From Croceitalea sp947503285 (lineage in GTDB: Bacteria > Bacteroidota > Bacteroidia > Flavobacteriales > Flavobacteriaceae), in NCBI RefSeq assembly GCF_036985505.1, contig NZ_BTGQ01000001.1, positions 310,001 through 374,000 on the forward strand: 64,000 nucleotides of DNA. The letters run 5' to 3'. Position numbers and translations under genes: made by a program. Of this stretch, positions 34,302 to 44,086 are shown one piece after another; position 1 is the first letter of the stretch, and every line of letters starts with the position of its first letter. Below the pieces are notes generated by a model. The model saw nothing but the letters and a program-made list of their open reading frames with translations, was not told where the DNA came from and did not search any database.

Positions 34302-36902
34302 TTACTTGACCAATTCATTTTGGTTTCTAAAGACCATTTCATCGTCGAATGAATCAAGCAAGATGATGCTTTCACTTTTAATGGTGCCTGACAGTAACTC
34401 TTTTGAGAGTTTATTCAAAACTTCCTTTTGTAGCAGACGTTTTATTGGCCTTGCACCATACTGTGGGTCATAACCCTTATTGGCTAAATAGGTTATGGCC
34501 TCGGGTGTCGCATCCAACGTTATATGCTGTTTAGACAACATCTTTTTCAACCCATTAAGTTGTAGATGGACTATCTCTTGAATGTTCGTCCGGTTCAGCG
34601 GGGTGAACATAATAATATCATCAATACGGTTCAAAAACTCAGGTCGAATGGTTTTACGCAGTAAACCCATTACTTCGACCCTTGCAGCCTCGGTCGCACT
34701 GAAACTATCATTATTGGTCTCGAACTTCTCTTGAATGATATGGCTTCCCATATTACTGGTCATAATGATGATGCAATTTTTGAAATCGGCTACCCTACCT
34801 TTATTATCGGTCAGCCTACCTTCATCCAATACCTGTAGCAGAACATTAAAGGTATCGGGGTGTGCTTTCTCGATTTCATCCAATAGCACCACGGAATAGG
34901 GTCTACGCCTCACCGCTTCGGTCAACTGCCCACCTTCGTCGTAACCAACGTACCCCGGGGGCGCACCGACCAGCCTGCTTACCGAATGCCGTTCTTGGTA
35001 TTCGCTCATATCAATTCGGGTCATTGCATTCTCATCATCGAAAAGATAAGCCGCCAAGGTCTTGGCCAGCTCCGTTTTACCGACACCCGTCGTACCTAGA
35101 AATAAGAAGGAACCGATTGGTTTCTTTTCATCTTGTAGACCGGTCCTGCTTCTTCTGATGGCATCTGAAACCGCTTCAATCGCTTCTTCTTGCCCTACGA
35201 CCCTTTCATGTAATACGGTCTCAAGCTGTAATAATTTTTCACGTTCGCCCTGTAGCATTTTCGTAACCGGTATCCCGGTCCATTTTGCCACGACCTCTGC
35301 AATATCCTCATTGGTAACCTCTTCTTTGATAAGGGTGTCTGATTTCTGCTGTTCTTGAAGCTCGACATTCAGCTCTTCCAAGGTTTCTTGGGCCTCTTTT
35401 ATTTTGCCATAGCGAAGCTCGGCCACTTTGCCATAGTCGCCATTGCGTTCGGCACGTTCTGCTTCGAGCTTATAGTTCTCGATGGCTTGCTTCGTCTTTT
35501 GAATATTGTCGACAACGGTTTTCTCACTCTCCCATTTGGCGAATATTTCATTTCGCACCTCTTTTTGATTTGCCAACTCAAGATTCAAAGACTTCAGTTT
35601 TGTGTCGTCATTTTCCCGTTTGATCGCTTCGATCTCAATTTCGAGTTGCATGATCTTTCTATCGAGAACGTCGAGTTCTTCTGGTTTGGAATTTATTTCC
35701 ATACGTAGTTTTGAAGCAGCCTCGTCAATCAGGTCAATCGCCTTATCTGGTAAAAACCGATTTGTGATATAACGTTGCGACAGGGTTACCGCCGAGATTA
35801 CCGCCTCGTCTTTGATACGTACTTTATGATGGGCCTCATACTTTTCTTTGATACCCCTAAGAATCGAAATGGCGCTCTCGGTATCGGGTTCATCGACCAT
35901 CACTTTTTGAAAACGCCTTTCGAGGGCTTTATCTTTTTCAAAGTATTTTTGATATTCATCAAGGGTCGTTGCTCCGATGGCCCTAAGTTCTCCTCGGGCC
36001 AAGGCAGGTTTTAGAATATTGGCGGCATCCATGGCGCCTTGGCCTCCCCCAGCACCTACAAGCGTATGTATCTCATCAATGAAAAGCACGATATCACCAT
36101 CTGAAGCAGTTACTTCCTTAATTACCGCTTTTAATCGTTCTTCAAATTCACCTTTGTACTTGGCTCCTGCAATAAGGGCACCCATGTCTAAAGAATATAT
36201 GGTTTTCTCTTTAAGGTTTTCGGGTACGTCTTTCTGAACGATTCTGTGGGCCAGTCCCTCGGCAATGGCTGTTTTACCAACACCCGGTTCACCCACTAAC
36301 ATCGGGTTGTTTTTGGTTCTTCTTGATAATATTTGAAGGATCCTCCGTATTTCCTCATCACGTCCGATAACAGGGTCTAATTTACCCGAATCGGCCAGCT
36401 GATTTAGGTTTTTGGCATATTTTTCCAATGAATTATAGGTTTCTTCCGCACTTTGTGAGGTTACTTGACCACCCTTTCTAAGTTCTTGAATGGCCGCTTG
36501 TAGTTCTTTTTCAGAGACCCCATTGTCTTTTAAGATTTGGCCAATTTTACTTTTAGACTTGAATATGGCCAAAATCAAATGTTCAATGGAAACAAACTCG
36601 TCATCCATCTTTTTAGCTACGATACTGGCCTCGTTCAACGTCTTACCTGCTTCCCTAGAGAGCATGATATCGGTACCTTCTACCTTTGGAAAACGTTCGA
36701 TCTCTTTGTCCAATACCTGATATAGCAGACTAGTATTTACATTTAGCTTTTTTAAGATAAAGGGCATTACATTTTCATCGACCTCACTTATGGCCTTGAA
36801 CAAGTGTTCATTTTCTATCTGCTGGTGCCCAAAACCTTGCGCTATTATTTGCGCCTGTTGTAGCGCTTCTTGTGATTTTATGGTGTAATTATTAAAATTC
36901 AT
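34302..36902 (-). CDS. clpB: ATP-dependent disaggregase ClpB
   Basis: The 866-residue Hsp100 chaperone dissolves aggregates with DnaK. It has the N domain (about 1-145), first AAA+ domain with Walker A GEPGVGKT near 206, the coiled-coil middle domain (about 410-525), the second AAA+ domain with GTTGVGKT near 608, and a C-terminal D2 small domain (YGARPIKRLLQ). Length is normal. The gene has its own terminator and a candidate operator in its upstream region. Confidence 0.96.
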   Translation of the reverse strand: MNFNNYTIKSQEALQQAQIIAQGFGHQQIENEHLFKAISEVDENVMPFILKKLNVNTSLLYQVLDKEIERFPKVEGTDIMLSREAGKTLNEASIVAKKMDDEFVSIEHLILAIFKSKSKIGQILKDNGVSEKELQAAIQELRKGGQVTSQSAEETYNSLEKYAKNLNQLADSGKLDPVIGRDEEIRRILQILSRRTKNNPMLVGEPGVGKTAIAEGLAHRIVQKDVPENLKEKTIYSLDMGALIAGAKYKGEFEERLKAVIKEVTASDGDIVLFIDEIHTLVGAGGGQGAMDAANILKPALARGELRAIGATTLDEYQKYFEKDKALERRFQKVMVDEPDTESAISILRGIKEKYEAHHKVRIKDEAVISAVTLSQRYITNRFLPDKAIDLIDEAASKLRMEINSKPEELDVLDRKIMQLEIEIEAIKRENDDTKLKSLNLELANQKEVRNEIFAKWESEKTVVDNIQKTKQAIENYKLEAERAERNGDYGKVAELRYGKIKEAQETLEELNVELQEQQKSDTLIKEEVTNEDIAEVVAKWTGIPVTKMLQGEREKLLQLETVLHERVVGQEEAIEAVSDAIRRSRTGLQDEKKPIGSFLFLGTTGVGKTELAKTLAAYLFDDENAMTRIDMSEYQERHSVSRLVGAPPGYVGYDEGGQLTEAVRRRPYSVVLLDEIEKAHPDTFNVLLQVLDEGRLTDNKGRVADFKNCIIIMTSNMGSHIIQEKFETNNDSFSATEAARVEVMGLLRKTIRPEFLNRIDDIIMFTPLNRTNIQEIVHLQLNGLKKMLSKQHITLDATPEAITYLANKGYDPQYGARPIKRLLQKEVLNKLSKELLSGTIKSESIILLDSFDDEMVFRNQNELVK

Positions 36903-36952
36903 ATCTCTCGTTTTCCTTTACACTTCAACAACCCTACCATCATAGCGAACCA

Positions 36953-36963
36953 GTCAAAATGAC
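36953..36963. promoter_or_regulatory. Candidate operator upstream of clpB
   Basis: A short palindrome, GTCA-AAA-TGAC, lies 51-61 bases upstream of the clpB ATG. Its placement suits a heat-shock repressor or activator, but no CIRCE element is present and the regulator is unknown. Confidence 0.3.
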
Positions 36964-37010
36964 ATCTAAACCCTTGAAATAAAAGACATTTCGTCAGTTT
37001 GTAAGCATTG

Positions 37011-37040
37011 TTGGATTACGCGACTTAAGACTTAAATTTG
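37011..37040 (+). promoter_or_regulatory. Promoter of the ytxJ-like gene
   Basis: TTG at 37011-37013, exactly 19 bases, then TAAATTTG at 37033-37040 is a textbook Bacteroidota promoter. The ATG at 37045 starts 5 bases later, so the mRNA is probably leaderless. Confidence 0.75.
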
Positions 37041-37044
37041 TGTT

Positions 37045-37437
37045 ATGGGACTATTTAAAAATATATTTGGGGGAAGTGCCGGTTCGACCGGTGATAAAAA
37101 AGTTTTACCGTGGACGCCCTTACAACGATTAGATCAACTGCCTGATATTGAAGAAAAATCGAAAGTCAGGCCGCAGATTATTTTCAAGCACTCAACGACT
37201 TGTGGTATCAGTAGAATGGTATTGAATATGTTTACCGATAGTTACGCTATTGAAGCGGGCAAAATAGATTTATATTTTCTAGACCTACAAGCGCATCGTG
37301 AAGTTTCAAACGAAGTGGCGATTCGGTTTCAAGTAATCCATCAATCCCCACAATTGTTGGTCGTAAAAAATAACTCCACGGTCTTTCATACATCCCATGG
37401 GGCCATTTCAGAGGTCGACCTCGAAAAATTCCTATAA
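37045..37437 (+). CDS. ytxJ: Bacillithiol system redox-active protein YtxJ
   Basis: The 130-residue thioredoxin-fold protein has the active-site segment STTCGISRMVL near residues 50-60, with a single Cys (a monothiol CGIS motif), and the cis-proline region QSPQLL near 107. It is expected to remove bacillithiol from S-bacillithiolated proteins. Length is normal. It is divergent from clpB, which fits a stress setting. A terminator follows. Confidence 0.85.
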   Translation: MGLFKNIFGGSAGSTGDKKVLPWTPLQRLDQLPDIEEKSKVRPQIIFKHSTTCGISRMVLNMFTDSYAIEAGKIDLYFLDLQAHREVSNEVAIRFQVIHQSPQLLVVKNNSTVFHTSHGAISEVDLEKFL

Positions 37438-37439
37438 AA

Positions 37440-37461
37440 AAGCCCCAATATTCTGGGGCTT
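37440..37461. terminator. Bidirectional intrinsic terminator
   Basis: An 8-bp perfect stem (AAGCCCCA at 37440-37447, TGGGGCTT at 37454-37461) with loop ATATTC lies between the convergent ytxJ and lipoprotein genes. Confidence 0.75.
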
Positions 37462-37467
37462 GTCTTA

Positions 37468-38652
37468 TTAGTTGAAATTATTTCTTCGAACAATATCCTT
37501 TAAACGGGCTTTTAGGTCTTCTCCGGCGTCATAGACCATTTGCTCGTTTGAAGGAAAAGGTACTGCGGCCAAATCCAATAAAGCCACCAATTCATTGTCC
37601 AAGGCCCTGCGATCACCTTGATAGTTTGCATAGATATGTTCAAAAATGAATTCGCTTGATAAAGGGTATGTGTTTATGGCTTGCCCATTTTGTAGGTCTA
37701 AAAAACTGACCTTAGCTGCAATTTGCGCGGTTTTTAATTGGGTGAACCTATAAAAATCACAAGTAACCTTCTTGAACTTATCGACTTTGATATCATTACC
37801 TAGACTATCCTTTGCCACGTTTCCATTTTCATCCAAAACGTATTCAAAGCCATCCTTCACTAGTTTTTCCTTTAAAATTTGAGTCTCATTGACCCGTTCA
37901 GGTGAGATGTTGATTTCCTTGAAATCCAATTGCATGGAATAATCATATTTTAGGTCACTGACCGGATTGGTATGAAATTTCGCCCAGAAGTTATTGATGC
38001 CAAAAGTATTGAAGTCTAAAAGCTCTTCTTCCAACCTCACAGGTATTACCTGTTGTGTATCATTTCGCAACTCTACCATTACATAATCCAATCCTTTTTC
38101 ATAAGCCTCTTCCATCAAGGTTCTGGTATCGTTGTAACCAGGGTTAATCTCGCTCAAATAGTTCAACTCATCATAAGCCTGTCTGTAATCGAACTTACTT
38201 ACCGCATTTTTCAATAGGTCGCTTGCATTGGCATACAAATATGCCGAAAGCGCCGTTTTGGTCTTGATCAATTTTGAATCGTAATTGACGAAATCAAAAT
38301 CAGCGTTTCTATTTTCATCATATATGGGCAAGGGTAATAACGGGTCAATACGCTCTTGCAATTGTTTCAGTCGTTGGTACGATTTATAGATGGTTTCTAG
38401 ATTCGCGGGGTTTCCTTCACGTTCTAAAAAAGCGACCTGTTCCAATTCCCTTTGCGCATTTTTTTTGAAGGCTTCTTCCAATAAGAGCACATACCTCTGA
38501 TGCCCTTTTTTGGTCTTATTATTTCTAAGCTCTTTCAGGGCTTTATTTATTGCAGTGGTATAGTTGCCACTGTTTAAAGCTTCTTGTGTTCTTTTGACCC
38601 CTCCACATGCGACGAGTAGGACAAGAGTACCTAAAAGTATAAGTTTTTTCAT
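37468..38652 (-). CDS. Uncharacterised lipoprotein with helical repeats
   Basis: The 394-residue product has a signal peptide with lipobox LVAC (Cys16). The N-terminal third (about 20-180) is helical and resembles tetratricopeptide repeats (LNSGNYTTAINKALKELR, FDYRQAYDELNYLSEINPGY). The C-terminal part is rich in polar and aromatic residues without known motifs. It is probably an envelope protein. I do not recognise the family. It is a single gene with its promoter in the region shared with glyA. Confidence 0.65.
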   Translation of the reverse strand: MKKLILLGTLVLLVACGGVKRTQEALNSGNYTTAINKALKELRNNKTKKGHQRYVLLLEEAFKKNAQRELEQVAFLEREGNPANLETIYKSYQRLKQLQERIDPLLPLPIYDENRNADFDFVNYDSKLIKTKTALSAYLYANASDLLKNAVSKFDYRQAYDELNYLSEINPGYNDTRTLMEEAYEKGLDYVMVELRNDTQQVIPVRLEEELLDFNTFGINNFWAKFHTNPVSDLKYDYSMQLDFKEINISPERVNETQILKEKLVKDGFEYVLDENGNVAKDSLGNDIKVDKFKKVTCDFYRFTQLKTAQIAAKVSFLDLQNGQAINTYPLSSEFIFEHIYANYQGDRRALDNELVALLDLAAVPFPSNEQMVYDAGEDLKARLKDIVRRNNFN

Positions 38653-38860
38653 GGCTTTTAATTTTTATGGTTTGGTTATAAGAATCCAATTGGCGTGCCA
38701 AAATCCTATTCATGTTAAACGAAAAAGAACGATGGCTAGTATATTTGGTTATAAGTATTTGATTTGTAGAAACTTAAAATAAACCAAGATTTGTTAATTC
38801 CCGTTTGATAAATTCATGGAATATTGGCTTGGTTATCAAAGATTTCATTTTAGCAATTTG

Positions 38861-38868
38861 TATTTTTG
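38861..38868 (+). promoter_or_regulatory. Likely -7 element of glyA
   Basis: TATTTTTG matches TAnnTTTG, ending 20 bases before the glyA ATG. No TTG at standard spacing is evident. Confidence 0.4.
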
Positions 38869-38888
38869 ACGCTTATTAAACTACTACG

Positions 38889-40163
38889 ATGCATAAAGAT
38901 TCCATGATTTTTGACCTAATAGAGAAAGAAAGACAACGTCAAACTGAAGGTATTGAGTTAATCGCCTCAGAGAATTTTACAAGTCCGCAAGTGATGGAGG
39001 CCTGCGGGTCGGTCTTGACCAATAAATATGCCGAGGGATACCCCGGTAAACGTTATTATGGAGGATGCGAAGTCGTAGATCAGGTAGAACAATTGGCTAT
39101 CGATAGGGCCAAAGAACTTTTTGGTGCGGTCTACGCCAACGTACAGCCCCATTCAGGATCTCAGGCCAATGCATCGGTGTATCATGCTTGTTTGAAACCA
39201 GGTGATACCATCTTGGGTTTCGACCTTTCGCACGGCGGCCACTTGACACACGGTTCACCAGTGAATTTCTCAGGTCGTTTATACAACCCGGTCTTTTATG
39301 GTGTTGATAAAGCATCGGGTATTCTTGATTACGATAATATACAAGAGATCGCGGTGCGTGAAAAACCCAAAATGATCATTGCAGGCGCTTCAGCTTATTC
39401 TAGGGATATGGACTTTAAGCGTTTTCGTGAAATTGCAGACAGTGTCGGCGCCCTACTTTTGGCCGATATCTCACATCCATCAGGTTTGATCGCAAAAGGT
39501 ATTTTGAACGATCCCATACCGCATTGTCATGTCGTGACCACGACAACACATAAAACCTTGAGGGGACCAAGGGGAGGACTGATCTTGATGGGCGAGAACT
39601 TTGAGAATCCTTTTGGGATTAAATTGAAAAATGGAAACCTTCGAAAAATGTCGGGCCTATTGGATTTGGCCGTTTTTCCTGGTAATCAGGGTGGGCCACT
39701 AGAACATATCATAGCCGCAAAAGCAGTGGCGTTCGGTGAAGCACTTTCCGATGAATTTCTGCATTATATGATACAAGTGAAGAAAAATGCCGAGGCAATG
39801 GCCAAAGCTTTTATGAATCTGGGGTATCATGTCATTTCTGGTGGTACTGATAATCATATGATGCTGATTGATTTACGAAACAAGGACATTACCGGAAAAG
39901 ATGCCGAAAAAGTATTGGAGTCCGCTGATATCACCGCCAATAAGAATATGGTGCCGTTTGATGACCAATCGCCATTCATTACCTCAGGTATCCGTTTCGG
40001 AACCCCGGCGATTACTACTAGGGGTTTGAAAGAGGCTGATATGGAAACCGTTGTTGGCTATATTGATGAAATTATAGGCAATGCCACTAACGAAGAACGA
40101 ATCAAAAAAGTGAAATCAAAGGTTAATGAACTGATGGGAGATCGCCCCTTGTTCCAATACTAG
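38889..40163 (+). CDS. glyA: Serine hydroxymethyltransferase
   Basis: GlyA interconverts serine and glycine with tetrahydrofolate and is the main source of one-carbon units. The 424-residue enzyme has IASENFTSP, EGYPGKRYYGGCEVVD, DISHPSG and the PLP-binding Lys in TTTTHKTLRGPRGG near residue 225. Length is normal. It is a single transcription unit convergent with the unknown gene ending at 40183. Confidence 0.96.
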   Translation: MHKDSMIFDLIEKERQRQTEGIELIASENFTSPQVMEACGSVLTNKYAEGYPGKRYYGGCEVVDQVEQLAIDRAKELFGAVYANVQPHSGSQANASVYHACLKPGDTILGFDLSHGGHLTHGSPVNFSGRLYNPVFYGVDKASGILDYDNIQEIAVREKPKMIIAGASAYSRDMDFKRFREIADSVGALLLADISHPSGLIAKGILNDPIPHCHVVTTTTHKTLRGPRGGLILMGENFENPFGIKLKNGNLRKMSGLLDLAVFPGNQGGPLEHIIAAKAVAFGEALSDEFLHYMIQVKKNAEAMAKAFMNLGYHVISGGTDNHMMLIDLRNKDITGKDAEKVLESADITANKNMVPFDDQSPFITSGIRFGTPAITTRGLKEADMETVVGYIDEIIGNATNEERIKKVKSKVNELMGDRPLFQY

Positions 40164-40182
40164 TTGAAGTAATGTTCGATCA

Positions 40183-40842
40183 CTACTGATTGAGAAGGAA
40201 GAAATCGCTTTCATCGATAATCGTGCGTGATTTGAGGTCATAGACCACTGCATCAATATTCGATTCAAAATAAAGCCCCCAAAAATCAAAATAATCCGTT
40301 TTGGATTTTTTCGTGCTTGTTACCGCCGAAGCGACCTTTGGCTGCGATTCTTCAAAAATAGGCACGAAAATTTCGTAGGGCATTTCGGTTAAGGCTTTCG
40401 TAAAATGCACAAAATTTTCACTGATCGACGCCAAGATATTGCCGAGTTGATCGGGTATGCTGTAGTCAAAAATCTTCGTAACGATAAGGGAAGTGTCTTT
40501 AAGATTGATGGTAAGTTCTTTGATATCAACCCTTCTATGGTTCTCCCGCGATAAATCGAACAAGGCCGTTTCAAATGGAGAAGCCGCCTCTACGTTCGAA
40601 GTATTGATATCATAACTGCCCCAATTACCATTATTCAGATGAAAAAGGCTTTCGGTCAGACTAAAGTTGCAGTCAAGTTCGAGCACCAGCTCAGTGGTAT
40701 CGCCCTTACCGTGTACTGTTTTTATCAGGGAGTCAGCATAAAAATCCCGTTCCAGACTCTTTTGAAACTTATGTAATCCGTTGAGCAGTACTAAATCGTT
40801 CTGCCCATTTTGGTCACTATTGATATCGTTATGGTTTGACAT
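40183..40842 (-). CDS. Protein of unknown function
   Basis: The 219-residue soluble product has no signal peptide or membrane helix. The N-terminus is polar and disordered-looking (Asn/Asp-rich). The rest has the alternating patterns of a mixed alpha/beta fold and a Trp-rich C-terminal part (DYFDFWGLYF). I do not recognise a family. It lies downstream of glyA on the opposite strand, 181 bases from the NarL-type regulator gene, and may belong to either neighbourhood. Confidence 0.6.
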   Translation of the reverse strand: MSNHNDINSDQNGQNDLVLLNGLHKFQKSLERDFYADSLIKTVHGKGDTTELVLELDCNFSLTESLFHLNNGNWGSYDINTSNVEAASPFETALFDLSRENHRRVDIKELTINLKDTSLIVTKIFDYSIPDQLGNILASISENFVHFTKALTEMPYEIFVPIFEESQPKVASAVTSTKKSKTDYFDFWGLYFESNIDAVVYDLKSRTIIDESDFFLLNQ

Positions 40843-41023
40843 ACGGAATTAGCTTATAAATGTTAATTCGAAGTTAGAATCTATTTTTAAGCTTTGATTA
40901 CAGAAAAACCACAAAAGTTTTGGGTTTTACACTTTATTTCATCAAAAAAATGTTAAATTTTTTAAAAAGTGAACTGTCCGCAAGTCCTTATGAGTTGCAA
41001 AAAAGGAAAAATGAATTGTGGGT

Positions 41024-41692
41024 TTAAATAAATCCACGGTTTTTTGCCGCCAAGATCAAGGCTAGGTCATTTTCTTTTTCCGTTCCAAAAAGGGACTTCA
41101 AATGTCTCTTTCTATTTTCAATGGATGAAGAGGAAAGTTCGATATGATTCTCTAGATCTTTGGTCTTGGTGCCGATAGATAGGTGGTAAAGTATTTTTTT
41201 ATCGTTTTCATCTAAGGTGATGTCATTCGACATCTTCTTGCGTATGGCCGATAAGGCTTTTGAAGAATAATATGGTGCTTCGGCAACTACCGTTTTTACA
41301 GCTGCCTCCAATGATTTTGGGTCGATGTCGGTCTTTACCATATAGCCGTCGGGATCTACGGACTTTAAAATACTATTGATCCTATAGTTATCGCTAAATG
41401 ACGACATGAAAATAATCTTTGAATCAGGGACCAATTTGCGTGACAGCATACCCAGGTCCTCCCCATTGTGAGGCTGACTTTCATTTGGTGGAAAAAGTTG
41501 CACATCTAAAAAGATGATGTCGTATTTAAAGGAATATACGGATTCTTCTATCTTCTCTTTTGCGGATTCATAGGTGTTTGCCGTGTCGACAATAATATTG
41601 TAATCGTCAAAAACAATCCGTTCAAGAATAAATTTATAACCAAGCATGGTCATTTCATGATCGTCAACGGCTAGAATTCGAAGTGTTTTCAT
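41024..41692 (-). CDS. NarL/FixJ-family response regulator
   Basis: The 222-residue protein has a receiver (about 1-130) with DDHE near residue 10, phosphoacceptor Asp in IFLDVQL near residue 61, and a C-terminal LuxR-type helix-turn-helix (about 155-222; IGTKTKDLENHIELSSSSIENRKRHL). It lies 14 bases after the sensor kinase gene in the same direction and is its likely partner. A long loop (QLFPPNESQPHNGED) follows the phosphorylation site. Confidence 0.88.
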   Translation of the reverse strand: MKTLRILAVDDHEMTMLGYKFILERIVFDDYNIIVDTANTYESAKEKIEESVYSFKYDIIFLDVQLFPPNESQPHNGEDLGMLSRKLVPDSKIIFMSSFSDNYRINSILKSVDPDGYMVKTDIDPKSLEAAVKTVVAEAPYYSSKALSAIRKKMSNDITLDENDKKILYHLSIGTKTKDLENHIELSSSSIENRKRHLKSLFGTEKENDLALILAAKNRGFI

Positions 41693-41706
41693 AGATAAGG
41701 TAAAGT

Positions 41707-43791
41707 TTATACTGCTTGAATGGTTTCATGCAGCTCTTCTTGTTTTAGACTACCATCAAGGGCAAATACCATTGGTAGGTCGATGGTTACGACAGTCCCT
41801 ATGTTATTTTTGCTATCAATTTTTAGTTGTCCGTGCAATTTTTTAACTCGAGAAGTGATGTTTCGAAGGCCAATACCTTTTTTACCTTTAGCGGTATTAA
41901 AACCGATACCATCATCACTTATTGTTAAATGTAACATTTTTTCTTTGTTAAAAAAATTAACAACTATGTTTTCGCATTTTGCATGCTTCACACAGTTCTG
42001 AATACATTCTTGAATAATTCGATACAGATTGATCTTAAAATCACCTTTTAATTGGTCCCAGTTGAGTGCTTTGTCGTACTCAAAAGTTATCCTTACAGCA
42101 GCAGAATCGCTGATATTTTGTATCAATTCTTTGATGGCACTCGTAAAATTATCGACCTTTTCGTAAGCCGCGGCATTCAATTCGTGAGAGATGGTTCTGA
42201 TTTCCTCTTCGAGTTCACGTAATTTTTCGATTAGTTCGCCCCTTTGCAAAACGGCCGCTTCATCGGTACGGTCATTCAAACCGCTTAAAATCAATCGTAT
42301 GCCCAACATTTGCCCCAGAATACCATCATGCAATTCTTCAGAGACCCTTTTTTGCTCTGATTTTTTCCCTTCTTCAATCTTACCTTGTTGGCTGAGCATA
42401 AGGTTGTAAATCTCTTGATTGCTTTCTTGTTGCTTTTGCTTGAACTTGAGTCGTTGGTTGCTTATTCGCTGTGAGATTATCGTAAACACCCCGATACCAA
42501 AAACCAAAAGACCAAGTGCTATACCACCATAAAGCTGCTTTTGCCGCGAAAGGGTTTCATTTTCTTCAATGATCTCATCGGTCTCCATACGAATGCGCGC
42601 AAATTTATCTTGAATGCTACGTTCTTGAAGTTGTAGCGTTTCACTCAAATCAAAGTACGATCGGGCATATGTGGCGCTATTTCTTTTATCTAAAGTAGTC
42701 AAGAGTTGTAATGAACTCAATAAGCGATCATTATTCTTGGTTTCTTCGGCAATTTTTCGGGCAAGCAATGCTTTTTGAATCGCAGCGGAAGTATCTTTTT
42801 TGGCGGCGAGTACACGCGCATGGTATTCATAGTTTCTAGCTTTATCATAGATATAACCTATACTATCCAACATCTTGTTGGATTGCACAAAGCTTTTTTC
42901 TAAAGCTTGATAGTCGTTGAGACCACTCATAAAGCCAGAATATGCCCTACTGCCCAAGACTTTGGCGTACAACTTAGGTCTTTTATAACGTAAACCTTCT
43001 GTTTTTTCCAAATGAATATAGAGTTCAAAGGCTTTTTCAAAATTACCTTTTCTGAGATATGTTGAGGCAATATTATTTGCATTGGTGGTTTGGTAACCAA
43101 AGTGTCGACCTTTAGGGGCATACTGGATAAAATCTTTTGCTTTATGATGGTATTCCAAGCCTTTATCAAATTTTTTAAGCCCATTTTGAACTACCCCCAA
43201 AGAGTTATAAGCACCAAATAACCAGTCACGCCTCTCAACTTTAGTGAAATACTGGATTGCTCGGATGACATCTCTCTCTGCCCCGATATGATCTTTACTA
43301 TCATCCTTTAAATCACCTATAGCCAAGAGAAGTCCACCTGGATAATGGAGGCTTGCGGAATCAAGTTCAATGCTGGTAAAGATTTTATATGCCTCTTGAT
43401 AATGATAGAAAGCGCTGTCTGGTTGATTGTCTTTATAAAAATCCCCAGAATCCCAATGGGCAAGCCCGTGTGATTTTTTGGCCCCAACCTTATTGGAGAT
43501 TTTAATAACTTTTTTATTTATCTTTTTAAAAAGAATCGAATCTTTTGTTTCTAGCGCTGCAAAAGATATATCGGAAAGAACTTTTGAATTTTTGGTTTTT
43601 GCTTCTTCGATAGCTTTGTTGAAAATAATCAAACGTTCATTTCTATCAAGGCCGACACTGTCCTTCGCCCATTTTATCCAAATTTGAATACTATCCGATG
43701 TTATATTTGAATGTTGAGACGGATATCTGAAACAATATCCTTGTTTTATAATACATAACAGGAATAAGAATAAGCTTGTCCTAATTTTCAT
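41707..43791 (-). CDS. TPR-domain sensor histidine kinase (HisKA_3 type)
   Basis: The 694-residue kinase has an N-terminal signal/anchor (about 1-20), a periplasmic array of tetratricopeptide repeats (about 60-390), one membrane helix near 420-440 (GIALGLLVFGIGVFTII), a cytoplasmic coiled coil, HisKA_3 with phospho-His in SEELHDGILGQ, and HATPase_c (NCVKHAKC, DDGIGF, GIGLRNI). Bacteroidota often use this architecture with NarL regulators. The ATG at 43791 is preferred; the longer frame would begin inside the terminator of the preceding gene. Confidence 0.88.
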   Translation of the reverse strand: MKIRTSLFLFLLCIIKQGYCFRYPSQHSNITSDSIQIWIKWAKDSVGLDRNERLIIFNKAIEEAKTKNSKVLSDISFAALETKDSILFKKINKKVIKISNKVGAKKSHGLAHWDSGDFYKDNQPDSAFYHYQEAYKIFTSIELDSASLHYPGGLLLAIGDLKDDSKDHIGAERDVIRAIQYFTKVERRDWLFGAYNSLGVVQNGLKKFDKGLEYHHKAKDFIQYAPKGRHFGYQTTNANNIASTYLRKGNFEKAFELYIHLEKTEGLRYKRPKLYAKVLGSRAYSGFMSGLNDYQALEKSFVQSNKMLDSIGYIYDKARNYEYHARVLAAKKDTSAAIQKALLARKIAEETKNNDRLLSSLQLLTTLDKRNSATYARSYFDLSETLQLQERSIQDKFARIRMETDEIIEENETLSRQKQLYGGIALGLLVFGIGVFTIISQRISNQRLKFKQKQQESNQEIYNLMLSQQGKIEEGKKSEQKRVSEELHDGILGQMLGIRLILSGLNDRTDEAAVLQRGELIEKLRELEEEIRTISHELNAAAYEKVDNFTSAIKELIQNISDSAAVRITFEYDKALNWDQLKGDFKINLYRIIQECIQNCVKHAKCENIVVNFFNKEKMLHLTISDDGIGFNTAKGKKGIGLRNITSRVKKLHGQLKIDSKNNIGTVVTIDLPMVFALDGSLKQEELHETIQAV

Positions 43792-43837
43792 AAGTAGTGT
43801 AAACGTGTTTGTAACGCTTTCCCTACAGACAAGATAC

Positions 43838-43866
43838 AAAAAAACCCCAAACGTCATCGTTTGGGG
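43838..43866 (-). terminator. Intrinsic terminator of the small lipoprotein gene
   Basis: A perfect 9-bp stem (CCCCAAACG at 43845-43853, CGTTTGGGG at 43858-43866) with a 4-base loop is followed on the minus strand by seven T. It separates the small lipoprotein from the downstream kinase transcript. Confidence 0.88.
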
Positions 43867-43887
43867 CTTCTATACAGATATTATTAT

Positions 43888-44031
43888 TTAATTTCCTCTT
43901 GGATCGACTTTATCATCATCGTCTGTAGCATTCACAAAAAGTTCTTCTTGGTCTGCCGTACTTTCTGATTCACAAGAAACAAAACCTATAGTCATCATAG
44001 CAATTGCAACAATACTTAATACTTTTTTCAT
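43888..44031 (-). CDS. Small acidic lipoprotein (47 residues), candidate secreted peptide
   Basis: A 47-codon frame from ATG 44031 encodes a lipoprotein signal peptide (MKKVLSIVAIAMMTIGFVSC, Cys20) and a 28-residue mature part with about ten acidic and two basic residues, ending in DPRGN. No known domain is present. The gene has its own terminator and lies between a LytTR regulator gene and a sensor kinase. It may be a secreted signal or an envelope stress peptide. The composition, lipobox, terminator and promoter-like region all support a real gene. Confidence 0.72.
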   Translation of the reverse strand: MKKVLSIVAIAMMTIGFVSCESESTADQEELFVNATDDDDKVDPRGN

Positions 44032-44086
44032 TTTTCTGAGTTTTTAAATTAGGGGAATTAATTGTTCTTAATCGTTGTTGTTGGGT

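Noticed and set aside
38653..38888. Search for a riboswitch upstream of glyA
   Set aside because: No glycine or tetrahydrofolate aptamer pattern is visible; only a -7 element was found.
40950..41027. 25-codon frame beginning MLNFLKSEL on the plus strand
   Set aside because: Too short to judge; it has only a poor promoter and overlaps the end of the response regulator.
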